Positions 31,353 to 40,223 of a stretch of DNA of 64,000 nucleotides are shown here, piece by piece. The translations under genes and the position numbers were made by a program. The stretch is from an uncultured Bacteroidales bacterium (GTDB lineage: Bacteria > Bacteroidota > Bacteroidia > Bacteroidales > Bacteroidaceae). The stretch covers positions 1-64,000 of the forward strand of contig CACZBX010000009.1 of NCBI GenBank assembly GCA_902779535.1. Direction: 5' to 3'. The notes under the pieces were generated by a model. The model was not told where the DNA came from, did no database searches, and was given only the letters and a program-made list of their open reading frames with translations. How positions within the stretch are numbered: position 1 is the stretch's first letter; each line of letters begins with the position of its first letter.

Positions 31353-31468
31353 ACAAACACATCTACGTATATTTCTTACTCACAGCGATAACGAGTAGTT
31401 ATCTTGCTGTTTTATAACTTCTTTATATGAAAATGTCCGTTTGCAGTGATGCAAACGGACATTCTTTT
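31353..31468 (+). ncRNA. Candidate small RNA
   Basis: From the orphan promoter, transcription would pass a hairpin ACAGC-GATAAC/GTTATC-(TT)-GCTGT (31382-31410) followed by TTTA, and end at the strong terminator 31432-31468. There is no credible reading frame. Length would be about 60 or 115 bases depending on which hairpin stops transcription. The start position is inferred. No known RNA family is recognised. Confidence 0.35.
31432..31468. terminator. Bidirectional terminator before glsB
   Basis: AATGTCCGTTTGCA (31432-31445) and TGCAAACGGACATT (31450-31463) form a perfect 14-bp stem with a GTGA loop, with T-rich tails on both strands. It ends the minus-strand glsA-glsB unit and the candidate small RNA. 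Confidence 0.8.
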
Positions 31469-31483
31469 ATAACTGACTGAGCT

Positions 31484-32461
31484 TTAAGACAACTTCAGAT
31501 TACGAGGAGCTATGATCTTTAAGGCTTCAGGGTGTTCCTTTACGTACGATTCAATATGACGCACTCGCTTCTGCTCAAGAATCTCATCCACCGCAATCAA
31601 GATTCCGGTTTCCTCGACATCGCCAAATTCATAGTTAATGGCTGTACCGAAAACGCGCATGGTAGGCGAAAGCCCCATATAGGCGTTTACCAACGGTGGA
31701 ATATTAAATCCAAGTTTCCTAACCTCAGTATTCAAAATACGGTAGTTATCTTTGAAATTATCGCAATTGAACAACTGCTCCAACTCAGCCTCATCGGTTT
31801 CCAACAACAAAGGTTCTTCAGGGACGACCAAAGCATCTTTGTCGTAGAAATGCTTCTTCAAGAAATAAAGAATCATGTCCCGACCACGACGGTTGAAACT
31901 CGGATACATCGTCATCTTTCCAAAGAAATACTTCATGTTCGGCTTTACAACGGTCAACGCTCCTAAACCATCCCATAAATTATCCAAAGCAAACAGACCT
32001 TTCGAGCCGGCACGAGTCGATTGATATTCAAGTGTCACAAACGACCGTCCCAACTCTACCGTATAAGGCAAAAACTCCTTCAAGAACTTTTCTGAGAAAT
32101 TGAACATGTGTGCTGTGGCAAGAATCGGTTTTCCGTTCTCATCGAATTCGACATCTTCACCCGACAGGTAACGATAGCCTCCCAAAATTTCTTCCGCTTC
32201 GGGATTCCAAACGATCAACTGCTTGTAAGGATGATCCATCACATCATACTCATCTATATCCATCGACTTCCCCGTTCCTCCTCCGGAAGCACGGAACGCA
32301 ATTTCACGCAGCCGCCCAATCTCCTTCATCACATTAGGTGACTCATGAGCAGTCGTAATATAAATCTCATTATGACTTTTATTCGTGAAGCGAAGTCGCT
32401 TTTCTTCCGTCAACTCCGATTTGATAATCTCCTTACTGATAGGAGCAATAATCTCTTCCAT
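31484..32461 (-). CDS. glsB: GNAT-type N-acyltransferase, probable glycine-lipid synthase GlsB
   Basis: A 325-residue acyltransferase related to OlsB (ornithine-lipid N-acylation) and to the Bacteroides enzyme that makes N-acyl-glycine (commendamide/glycine lipid precursor). It carries the family features ILGGYRYLSGEDVEF, the LGRSFVTLEYQ segment (an acyl-CoA or acyl-ACP strand) and a C-terminal extension after LVNAYMGLSPTM. In Bacteroides thetaiotaomicron glsB is paired with glsA, and here the partner acyltransferase lies 23 bases upstream in the same operon. The amino-acid substrate is inferred from that pairing. Confidence 0.72.
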   Translation of the reverse strand: MEEIIAPISKEIIKSELTEEKRLRFTNKSHNEIYITTAHESPNVMKEIGRLREIAFRASGGGTGKSMDIDEYDVMDHPYKQLIVWNPEAEEILGGYRYLSGEDVEFDENGKPILATAHMFNFSEKFLKEFLPYTVELGRSFVTLEYQSTRAGSKGLFALDNLWDGLGALTVVKPNMKYFFGKMTMYPSFNRRGRDMILYFLKKHFYDKDALVVPEEPLLLETDEAELEQLFNCDNFKDNYRILNTEVRKLGFNIPPLVNAYMGLSPTMRVFGTAINYEFGDVEETGILIAVDEILEQKRVRHIESYVKEHPEALKIIAPRNLKLS

Positions 32462-32484
32462 ATATACTAATACTTATCTTCACA

Positions 32485-33306
32485 TTACAATGCATAAGCA
32501 ACTTCCTTGACATATTGAGCCCACTCCGTCAACGACTTACTCTTATCGAAGGTCTGCCATGGAATAGGTTTTCCAATGACCAGTCTGAAAGTTTTATGCT
32601 TATTCTTTATCATCTCATCAGGCAAAAAAATCATGGCCAAATTGAACTTAAGCTTCAAATGCTTACAAAGATCTGCTTTTCGATAAAAGCTCTCTGAATT
32701 CTGGCCATAGAAGTGCATCGGGACGATATCTCGATGAGTCCGTACACTCTCTGCGATAAATGTCTTTTTCCATGGTAAGTCCTGAATGACGCCGTTAACC
32801 TTTCGGGAACAAACACCAGCAGGAAACATAATCATCTGGTTATCTGAATCGAATGCGTCCTGCACCAAGTGAGGCAAATTACGCGACTGAGCCCCGACTT
32901 TATTAATCGGGACACACAAGGAAGCCATTCCATGCAGATTCATCAACAAGTCGTTAACCAGATATTTAATCTTTCCAGCAAAATGTACGCCCAAGAAGTA
33001 ACCGATGGAAATACCATCCATGGCACCTAACGGATGGTTGCTGACAAATGTGTATTTCCCTTCCGTTGATGGCAAGTTCTCCATGCCCTCAACAGTAACT
33101 TCATTATCCAAATACTCCATGCAGCCTTTAAGAAAGGGAACGCCATTTTTCCCAGCGTTCATCGTCAAACATTCGTTTATCTCATCCTGATGAACAATAC
33201 GTTTCAGGTAAGAACGGACAAATCGTGGAATATATTTTGCTTTTTCCCCTAGTTTCCCGTCAAGTATTTTATCAAGATCAACTAAAAAAATTGAACCTTT
33301 TGTCAT
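32485..33306 (-). CDS. glsA: 1-acyl-glycerol-phosphate-type O-acyltransferase, probable GlsA
   Basis: A 273-residue PlsC-family acyltransferase. Motif I is SNHPLGAMDG (His and Asp catalytic, around residue 89) and the MFPAGVCSRK segment (about 158) is motif III. It lacks obvious long transmembrane segments. First gene of a two-gene unit with the GNAT acyltransferase, the arrangement of glsA and glsB in Bacteroides, where GlsA adds the second fatty acid to make the di-acyl glycine lipid. A general lysophospholipid acyltransferase is the alternative. Confidence 0.72.
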   Translation of the reverse strand: MTKGSIFLVDLDKILDGKLGEKAKYIPRFVRSYLKRIVHQDEINECLTMNAGKNGVPFLKGCMEYLDNEVTVEGMENLPSTEGKYTFVSNHPLGAMDGISIGYFLGVHFAGKIKYLVNDLLMNLHGMASLCVPINKVGAQSRNLPHLVQDAFDSDNQMIMFPAGVCSRKVNGVIQDLPWKKTFIAESVRTHRDIVPMHFYGQNSESFYRKADLCKHLKLKFNLAMIFLPDEMIKNKHKTFRLVIGKPIPWQTFDKSKSLTEWAQYVKEVAYAL

Positions 33307-33324
33307 TTTTAAAAGAATTTATCG

Positions 33325-33332
33325 CAAAAATA
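33325..33332 (-). promoter_or_regulatory. -7 box of glsA-glsB
   Basis: TATTTTTG on the minus strand, 18 bases before the glsA ATG. Confidence 0.5.
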
Positions 33333-33542
33333 ACTCACTTTTTTCGATATTGACAACTTCTAAAAGGAAAAAGTTCAGAAAACAAAAAAAATAAATCATT
33401 TTTTCTATTTATAAGACAAAAATACTTCCTTTTCGTTCGTAAACAAAGTAGAAAACTATCTTCTTTTTTGCAACGCACTCCCTCCTTTCTAACTGCTCAA
33501 AAGTTTTTTATTCCTTATTAAAAAAAATTAGTTCAAATATTG

Positions 33543-33572
33543 TGGGGAATTGTGGGGAATTGTGTAACTTTA
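33543..33572 (+). promoter_or_regulatory. MraZ-binding repeats and dcw promoter
   Basis: TGGGG at 33543-33547 and 33553-33557, in two perfect 10-bp repeats of TGGGGAATTG, match the TGGGN-N5 direct repeats bound by MraZ. The -7-like TAACTTTA (33565-33572) follows directly, so MraZ binding should cover the promoter upstream of its own gene. Confidence 0.6.
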
Positions 33573-33599
33573 CGACCAAATATTAAAAAGAACGAAAAC

Positions 33600-34058
33600 A
33601 TGCGATTTCTAGGTAATTCAGAAGCAAAATTGGACACAAAAGGAAGAGTCTTCCTTCCGTCTTCTTTCCGCAAGCAACTGCAAGGTTTTGCGGGAGATAG
33701 CCTGGTTTTGCGGAAAGATATCTTTCAGGATTGTCTGGTTATTTACCCAGAGACCGTATGGAACGAGCAACTACAAGACCTAAGAAGTCGTCTTAACCGT
33801 TGGAATGCCCGTCACCAAATGATTTTCAGACAGTTCGTATCGGATGTGGAGATCATTACGTTAGACAGCAATGGACGACTGCTTATTCCGAAAAGGTACT
33901 TAAAACTTGCCAACATTGCACAGGAAGTCCGTTTCATCGGGATGGACGATACCATTGAGATCTGGTCAAAAGAAGTTGCCGACCAACCTTTCATTGCTCC
34001 CGATGAATTTGGTAAAGAATTGGAAAGCATTGTCGAACGAGTAGACAAGGAGGGGTGA
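33600..34058 (+). CDS. mraZ: Transcriptional regulator MraZ
   Basis: A 152-residue protein of two AbrB-like SpoVT domains. The first domain begins FLGNSEAKLDTKGRVFLPSS and the second contains VEIITLDSNGRLLIPKRYL. MraZ binds repeats upstream of the dcw cluster and represses it. A reading from a TTG at 33540 would begin inside the operator repeats, so ATG 33600 is used. The last codons overlap a strong Shine-Dalgarno-like AAGGAGGGG for rsmH. Confidence 0.93.
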   Translation: MRFLGNSEAKLDTKGRVFLPSSFRKQLQGFAGDSLVLRKDIFQDCLVIYPETVWNEQLQDLRSRLNRWNARHQMIFRQFVSDVEIITLDSNGRLLIPKRYLKLANIAQEVRFIGMDDTIEIWSKEVADQPFIAPDEFGKELESIVERVDKEG

Positions 34059-34059
34059 T

Positions 34060-34971
34060 ATGCAAGTAAACACGTTCTACCATACTCCTGTCTTGCTACA
34101 CGAAAGCATTGAAGGATTGGGCATCAAAGAAGATGGAATCTATGTAGATGTAACCTTCGGTGGAGGGGGACATTCCAAAGAGATTCTTCGTCATCTCGGA
34201 CAAAACGGACATTTATACAGCTTTGATCAAGATGCCGATGCCGAAAAGAACATCTTTCCCGACCCTCGGTTCACTTTCGTCAGAAGCAATTTCCGTTTTT
34301 TGAAAAACTTTTTGAAGTACTATAAAGTAGAACTAGTCGATGGCATCCTTGCTGATTTAGGCGTTTCTTCTCATCATTTTGACGAAGAGGAAAGAGGATT
34401 TTCTTTTCACGCCAACACGGCATTAGACATGCGCATGAACACGCGTGCCGGAAGAACTGCGGCAGACATTATCAACACCTACAGCGAAGAACAGCTGGCA
34501 GATGTCTTTTATTTGTACGGCGAATTGAAGAATAGCAGGAGGTTGGCCTCTGCAGTAGTAAAAGCACGGGCGAATCATCCAATTCAAACGATTCCGGAGT
34601 TTTTGGAAGTCATCAAGCCATTTTTCGGAAAAGAAAGAGAAAAGAAAGAACTGGCAAAAGTCTTTCAAGCACTAAGAATAGAAGTCAATGATGAAATGGA
34701 GGCCCTTAAAGAGATGCTTCGAGCAAGCATCGACATGCTCAAACCAGGAGGAAGACTCGCTGTTATCACCTACCATTCATTAGAAGACAGATTGGTAAAG
34801 AACATTATTAAGACAGGAAACTTCCAAGGAAAAGTTGAAAAGGATTTCTACGGGAACCTGCTTACTCCGTTCTCGTCAATTAACAATAAAGTCATTACAG
34901 CCAGCGAAGAGGAAATCACGGTGAATCCACGCTCAAGAAGTGCGAAATTAAGAATTGCAGAAAAGAAATGA
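34060..34971 (+). CDS. rsmH: 16S rRNA (cytosine(1402)-N4)-methyltransferase
   Basis: A 303-residue SAM-dependent methyltransferase (MraW) that methylates N4 of C1402 in the decoding centre of 16S rRNA. It shows the N-terminal YHTPVLLHESIEGL, the SAM-binding VDVTFGGGGHSKEIL, the LADLGVSSHHFDEEERGFSF core and the C-terminal ITYHSLEDRLVKN. The ATG lies one base after the mraZ stop, with AAGGAGGGG ahead of it. Its stop overlaps the ftsL start (ATGA). Confidence 0.96.
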   Translation: MQVNTFYHTPVLLHESIEGLGIKEDGIYVDVTFGGGGHSKEILRHLGQNGHLYSFDQDADAEKNIFPDPRFTFVRSNFRFLKNFLKYYKVELVDGILADLGVSSHHFDEEERGFSFHANTALDMRMNTRAGRTAADIINTYSEEQLADVFYLYGELKNSRRLASAVVKARANHPIQTIPEFLEVIKPFFGKEREKKELAKVFQALRIEVNDEMEALKEMLRASIDMLKPGGRLAVITYHSLEDRLVKNIIKTGNFQGKVEKDFYGNLLTPFSSINNKVITASEEEITVNPRSRSAKLRIAEKK

Positions 34972-35333
34972 TGAAAGAGGATAAAAATAAGAAAAAGAAG
35001 AAAGAACAGGATAGTTCTGCAAAACATATGTCTTTCCGAAGTATTATCGGAGGCGACATTCTGGCTAATGACTTCTTGAGAAGGCAGACCAAGCTAATCA
35101 TCCTGATTATGGTTCTGACCGTACTTTATATCGATAACAGATACAGTGCCCAACAGGAACTTATCGAAATCGACAAACTGAAAAAAGAGTTAATAGATAT
35201 CAAATATGATGCACTTACCCGATCTTCTGAACTGATGGAAAAAAGCCGCCAGTCGCGTATCGAGGAATATGTGTCAAACGGAGGGAGTGATTTGCAAACG
35301 GCTACAAGCCGACCATTTTTAATAAAGAAATAG
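34968..35333 (+). CDS. ftsL: FtsL-like cell division protein
   Basis: A 121-residue single-pass protein with a very basic cytoplasmic N-terminus (KEDKNKKKKKEQ), a transmembrane helix (about 43-60, IILIMVLTVLYI) and a short coiled-coil periplasmic part (LIEIDKLKKELIDIKYDALT). This is the layout of FtsL, which joins FtsB and FtsQ at the septum. Bacteroidota FtsL is poorly conserved in sequence, so the call rests on position between rsmH and ftsI and on topology. ATG 34968 overlaps the rsmH stop; 34971 is an alternative. Confidence 0.82.
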   Translation: MMKEDKNKKKKKEQDSSAKHMSFRSIIGGDILANDFLRRQTKLIILIMVLTVLYIDNRYSAQQELIEIDKLKKELIDIKYDALTRSSELMEKSRQSRIEEYVSNGGSDLQTATSRPFLIKK

Positions 35334-35335
35334 GA

Positions 35336-37471
35336 ATGATTCCAGAAAAGAAAGACATAAAGAACCGATATTTGGTAATTATGCTACTTTTAGTCCTTCT
35401 CGGACTGTGCATTATTATCAAAGCAGGCGTTATTATGTTTGCTGAGCGACAATACTGGAACGATGTGGCCGACCGATTTGTCAAAGAAAATGTCAGCATA
35501 CCAGCTCAACGTGGAAATATCATCTCCTCTGATGGGCAACTGGTTGCCAGCAGTTTGCCTGAATACCGTATCTATATGGATTTCCAAGCAGGAGGGAAAC
35601 TAAAAGACTCACTTCTGATGAAAGTTTACCTGGACTCTATTTGTGAAGGATTGCACAAGATTTTCCCTGACAAAAGTAAAGCTTCTTTCAAACAGCTGAT
35701 CAACCAGGGGCATCAGAAGATGGCGCGACACTTCTTGCTATACCCCAAACGAATCTCCTATATCCAATATAAGGATGTGAAACAACTTCCACTCTTCAAC
35801 CAAGGGAAGAACAGAAGTGGATTGCACGATGAGGTATACAACCAACGGAAAAAGCCATTCGGTTCACTGGCTATGCGCACCCTTGGAGATATGTACTCTG
35901 ACGTCGAACTAGGAGCAAAGAATGGGTTGGAATTAGCCTACGATTCCATACTGAAGGGCGTTCCGGGTATCACACACCGTCAAAAAGTAATGAATCAATA
36001 CTTGAACTTGGTGGATATTCCTCCCGTTGATGGTTGCGACATCATCACGACCATCGATGTGGGTATGCAGGACATTGCTGAAAAAGCACTGATCGACGAG
36101 TTGAAACTAATTAACGGAACAGTTGGAGTCGCCATCGTCATGGAAGTAAAGACCGGCAACATCAAAGCCATCGCCAACATGACCAAATGTAGCGATGGTA
36201 TCTACCGCGAACTACGCAACAACGCTGTTTCCGACTTGATGGAACCTGGCTCCACCTTTAAGACGGCATCGTTGATGGTGGCGTTGGAAGATGGCAAGAT
36301 TACACCTGACGAGACCGTTGATACGGGGAATGGCGTATACAACATGCACGGAAGTTGGATGAAGGACCACAACTGGCATCGAGGCGGATATGGAGTGATC
36401 ACTGCTACTCAAGCACTGATGTTCTCCTCCAATGTAGGCGTGTCAAAACTTATCGACAAGAATTATTATAACAATCCGGAAGAATTTGTACAAGGACTAT
36501 ACGATTTAGGGATTGCCACACCGCTAAATCTGGATATACCCGGATGGGGATCTCCACGTATTCGTATGCCGAACAAAAACAAAAGCAACTGGTCAAAGAC
36601 GGCATTGGCATGGATGTCCATCGGATATGAGACACAGTTAGCACCCATCCAGACTTTGACGTTCTATAATGCCATCGCCAACAATGGAGTAATGGTGAAA
36701 CCGAAGTTTGTAGAGGCTATCATCAAAGACGGTGAAGTCATTAAGGAGATCCCAACAGAGATCATCAAAGAATCTATTGCTTCACCAAAGACAATCCAAC
36801 AAATACAATATATGCTGGAAGAGGAAGTGAACGGTCCTGGTGGAACAGGAAAGAAGGCTGGATCTACACAGTTCTTAGTATCCGGGAAAACAGGGACGGC
36901 ACAGGTGTCGCAAGGAAAAGGTGGCTACCACAGCGTACGTAAATACCTGGTTAGTTTCTGCGGATATTTCCCATCCCGGGACCCCAAATACACGTGTATC
37001 GTTGCCATACAGAAGCCTGGACTTCCCGCATCCGGTGGTTTAATGTCGGGAGCCGTATTTCATGAGATTTCAGAACGTATCTATGCAAAACATATCTCAC
37101 AGAACATTGAAGAAGCAAAAGATTCGACTTCAGTTCTGGTACCGGATGTAAAACATGGGAACGTAACGGATGCCAGATATGTACTGAATAAGATCAATAT
37201 TCAGAGCAACCAGATTGTCGGAAAAGAATATGAAAACATTTCATGGGGAAAAGCGGACAGAGATTCTTCCTTCGTTCAATTCAAGGAAATGAGTATTGAC
37301 AATAAACTGGTACCCAATGTTCATGGGATGGGAGCAAAAGATGCTGTATTCCTCTTGGAGAGCATGGGCCTAAGAGTACACATCAGTGGGATGGGCAAAG
37401 TTTCAAGCCAAAGCATACCGCAAGGAGGTCATTTTAGTAAAGGACAATCGATACATTTAACATTAAAATAG
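35336..37471 (+). CDS. ftsI: Septal peptidoglycan transpeptidase (PBP3/FtsI) with PASTA domains
   Basis: A 711-residue class B penicillin-binding protein. It has an N-terminal transmembrane helix (about 12-32), the pedestal starting near PAQRGNIIS, the transpeptidase with nucleophile Ser306 in GSTFK, SSN near residue 364 and KTG at 518-520 (VSGKTGTAQ). C-terminal PASTA-type repeats (about 595-711, for example [20 protein letters not shown]) are less common in Gram-negative FtsI and are a Bacteroidota trait. It forms the septal cross-linking complex with FtsW. The start is two bases after the ftsL stop. Confidence 0.95.
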   Translation: MIPEKKDIKNRYLVIMLLLVLLGLCIIIKAGVIMFAERQYWNDVADRFVKENVSIPAQRGNIISSDGQLVASSLPEYRIYMDFQAGGKLKDSLLMKVYLDSICEGLHKIFPDKSKASFKQLINQGHQKMARHFLLYPKRISYIQYKDVKQLPLFNQGKNRSGLHDEVYNQRKKPFGSLAMRTLGDMYSDVELGAKNGLELAYDSILKGVPGITHRQKVMNQYLNLVDIPPVDGCDIITTIDVGMQDIAEKALIDELKLINGTVGVAIVMEVKTGNIKAIANMTKCSDGIYRELRNNAVSDLMEPGSTFKTASLMVALEDGKITPDETVDTGNGVYNMHGSWMKDHNWHRGGYGVITATQALMFSSNVGVSKLIDKNYYNNPEEFVQGLYDLGIATPLNLDIPGWGSPRIRMPNKNKSNWSKTALAWMSIGYETQLAPIQTLTFYNAIANNGVMVKPKFVEAIIKDGEVIKEIPTEIIKESIASPKTIQQIQYMLEEEVNGPGGTGKKAGSTQFLVSGKTGTAQVSQGKGGYHSVRKYLVSFCGYFPSRDPKYTCIVAIQKPGLPASGGLMSGAVFHEISERIYAKHISQNIEEAKDSTSVLVPDVKHGNVTDARYVLNKINIQSNQIVGKEYENISWGKADRDSSFVQFKEMSIDNKLVPNVHGMGAKDAVFLLESMGLRVHISGMGKVSSQSIPQGGHFSKGQSIHLTLK

Positions 37472-37476
37472 AGAAT

Positions 37477-38934
37477 ATGAGACTCGAGGAACTGATCAAA
37501 CATATAACCATAGATAAGATCATAGGAGATCCCAACGTGGAGGTCACAGGCATCCATATCGATTCCAGACAAATTCAAAAAGGATTTGCCTTTGTTGCCA
37601 TTAACGGGACCCAAACAAATGGACATGTATATATACCCAAGGCCATTGAGAAAGGAGCCAACACGATTTTCTGCGAGGAGATGCCGGAAGAGATTCTTCC
37701 AAACGTAACCTATGTAAAAGTTACAGATACAGGAGGTGTCGTTGGTCCACTCGCCACTCACTTCTATGGAGACCCAACAAGCAAGATCGACTTGGTGGGA
37801 GTGACCGGTACAAACGGGAAGACAACTATCGCCACCTTATTATATAATATATTCCGTCAGTTCGGATACAAAGTCGGACTACTCTCTACGGTTTGCAACT
37901 ATATCGACGGAGAGGCAATACCGACAGACCATACCACACCCGACCCCATAACTCTAAACCAATTGTTAGGCAGAATGGCCGATGAAGGGTGCAAGTATGT
38001 GTTTATGGAAGTTAGTTCACATGCGGTAGCACAAAAGCGTATTGGCGGTCTCAAATTTGTCGGAGGTATCTTCACGAACCTTACCAGAGACCATCTGGAT
38101 TATCACAAGACATTCGAGAACTACCTTAAGGCAAAGAAAACATTCTTCGATACGCTTCCATCCACGGCTTTTGCTTTGACTAACAAAGATGACAAGAATG
38201 GACTCGTCATGACGCAAAACACCAAGGCAAAAGTGTATACCTATTCCATAAAAAGTATGGGAAACTTCAAAGGAAAAGTTTTGGAAGAAGGCTTTGAAGG
38301 AATGTTATTAGACTTCAACGGAAAAGAAGTAAACGTCCAATTCATCGGAAGATTTAACGCTTCCAACCTGTTAGCGGTATATGGTGCAGCCTGTCTTTTA
38401 GGGAAGAAACCGGAAGATGTGCTAATCCAACTTAGTACGCTCCATCCCGTTGCCGGCCGACTTGACCCTTGCCGTTCACCTAAAGGATATTCAGCGTTAG
38501 TCGACTACGCCCACACCCCTGATGCACTCATCAACGTCCTTGATACCATCCAAGAAGTTCTTCAGAAGAAAGGTAAAATCATTACGGTGGTAGGAGCCGG
38601 TGGAAATCGAGATCACGGGAAACGTCCGATGATGGCACAAGAAGCGGTAAGACGAAGCGATAAAGTGATTATCACATCCGATAATCCACGCTTTGAAGAC
38701 CCACAAACCATCATCAATGACATGCTTGCGGGGTTGACAAACAAGGATATGAACAAAGTTATCAGTATTATCGATCGCAAAGAAGCCATTCGAACTGCTT
38801 GTATGCTGGCTCAACCCAATGACGTAATCCTTGTAGCAGGAAAAGGACATGAGAATTACCAGGAGATAAAAGGGGTCAAACATCATTTTGACGACAAAGA
38901 AATCCTGGAAGAAATATTTAGAAACGAAAAATAA
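37477..38934 (+). CDS. murE: UDP-N-acetylmuramoyl-tripeptide synthetase (meso-diaminopimelate adding)
   Basis: A 485-residue Mur ligase that adds the third stem-peptide residue in the cytoplasm. The P-loop is VTGTNGKTT (about 109-117) and the second ATP/Mg motif includes VEEVSSHAV-like FMEVSSHAV. The DNPR motif at 402-405 ([11 protein letters not shown]) is the signature for meso-DAP as substrate, rather than lysine. It follows ftsI by 5 bases and precedes mraY, whose start has an AAGGAG upstream. Confidence 0.95.
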   Translation: MRLEELIKHITIDKIIGDPNVEVTGIHIDSRQIQKGFAFVAINGTQTNGHVYIPKAIEKGANTIFCEEMPEEILPNVTYVKVTDTGGVVGPLATHFYGDPTSKIDLVGVTGTNGKTTIATLLYNIFRQFGYKVGLLSTVCNYIDGEAIPTDHTTPDPITLNQLLGRMADEGCKYVFMEVSSHAVAQKRIGGLKFVGGIFTNLTRDHLDYHKTFENYLKAKKTFFDTLPSTAFALTNKDDKNGLVMTQNTKAKVYTYSIKSMGNFKGKVLEEGFEGMLLDFNGKEVNVQFIGRFNASNLLAVYGAACLLGKKPEDVLIQLSTLHPVAGRLDPCRSPKGYSALVDYAHTPDALINVLDTIQEVLQKKGKIITVVGAGGNRDHGKRPMMAQEAVRRSDKVIITSDNPRFEDPQTIINDMLAGLTNKDMNKVISIIDRKEAIRTACMLAQPNDVILVAGKGHENYQEIKGVKHHFDDKEILEEIFRNEK

Positions 38935-38942
38935 GGAGAACC

Positions 38943-40211
38943 ATGCTATATTACCTGTTTGATTATCTAGAGCAGTTTAACTTCCCAGGTGCCAGAATGT
39001 TCGGATATGTTTCTTTCCGATCAATGATGGCCATTATCCTTTCATTGGTTATCTCAGCAATCTTTGGGGAATACTTTATAAACCTCCTCAAACGAAAACA
39101 GATATCCGAAACCCAACGCGATGCCACTATCGATCCGTTCAATGTGGGGAAAGTAGGTGTCCCTACCATGGGAGGCATCATTATTATCGTTGCCATTCTT
39201 ATTCCATGCCTCCTCTTAGGAAAACTCCACAACATCTATATGATATTGATGTTGATTACCACTATTTGGTTAGGAAGTCTTGGGTTCATGGACGATTATA
39301 TCAAGGTATTCCGGAAAGATAAAGAAGGATTGCATGGTAAATTCAAGATTATTGGCCAAGTTGGTTTAGGATTGATTGTAGGATTGACCTTATACCTCAG
39401 TCCCAATGTGGTTATCCGCGAAAACGTAGAAGTGCAGAAGGCCGGAGAGATTGTGGACGTCATACACAAATCGCAAGACGAGAAATCAACCAAAACAACG
39501 ATCCCGTTCTTCAAGAACAACAACCTCGACTATGCCGACATCGTAGGATTTATGGGGGAACATGCCAAGAAGGCAGGATGGATACTATTTGTCTTGATTA
39601 CAATATTCGTTGTAACAGCCGTATCCAACGGAGCAAACCTGAATGATGGAATGGACGGAATGGCAGCTGGAAACTCAGCGATCATAGGAGTAACGCTTGG
39701 TATATTGGCCTATGTATCCAGCCATATTGAATATGCTGGATACCTGAACATTATGTACATACCAGGAAGTGAAGAACTTGTAATCTTTATTTGTGCATTC
39801 ATCGGTGCCCTCATTGGATTCTTATGGTATAATGCTTTCCCCGCACAGATCTTTATGGGCGACACCGGGAGCTTAACCATTGGAGGAATCATTGCAGTAT
39901 TTGCCATCATCATACATAAAGAATTACTTATTCCGATTCTTTGTGGCATATTCTTGGTAGAGAATTTATCAGTCATTCTTCAAGTTCGATACTTTAAGAA
40001 AGGGAAGAAGAAAGGGGTGCGCCAACGTATTTTCAAACGTACGCCTATTCACGATCATTTCAGAACGACAATGGCTCAGTTGGATCCAAACTGTACATAC
40101 TTGTTCACTAAACCGACATCCGTCTTCCATGAATCAAAAATTACCGTTCGCTTCTGGATTATTTCCATTTTGCTTGCGGTCATTACAATCATAACATTGA
40201 AAATTAGATAA
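38943..40211 (+). CDS. mraY: Phospho-N-acetylmuramoyl-pentapeptide transferase
   Basis: A 422-residue inner-membrane enzyme of about ten helices that joins UDP-MurNAc-pentapeptide to undecaprenyl phosphate, giving lipid I. Family marks are GKVGVPTMGG, the Asp-rich GFMDDYIKVFRKD and NLNDGMDGMAAG, and the cytoplasmic QRIFKRTPIHDHF near the end. At 422 residues it is about 60 longer than E. coli MraY; the extra residues are mainly around 155-215, a soluble loop (VEVQKAGEIVDVIHKSQDEK). An AAGGAG sits 4 bases before the ATG. Confidence 0.96.
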   Translation: MLYYLFDYLEQFNFPGARMFGYVSFRSMMAIILSLVISAIFGEYFINLLKRKQISETQRDATIDPFNVGKVGVPTMGGIIIIVAILIPCLLLGKLHNIYMILMLITTIWLGSLGFMDDYIKVFRKDKEGLHGKFKIIGQVGLGLIVGLTLYLSPNVVIRENVEVQKAGEIVDVIHKSQDEKSTKTTIPFFKNNNLDYADIVGFMGEHAKKAGWILFVLITIFVVTAVSNGANLNDGMDGMAAGNSAIIGVTLGILAYVSSHIEYAGYLNIMYIPGSEELVIFICAFIGALIGFLWYNAFPAQIFMGDTGSLTIGGIIAVFAIIIHKELLIPILCGIFLVENLSVILQVRYFKKGKKKGVRQRIFKRTPIHDHFRTTMAQLDPNCTYLFTKPTSVFHESKITVRFWIISILLAVITIITLKIR

Positions 40212-40223
40212 AAGGAGATTATC

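Noticed and set aside
31427..31480. 17-codon frame across the glsB terminator
   Set aside because: It lies almost wholly in the terminator stem, with no leader or conservation signs.
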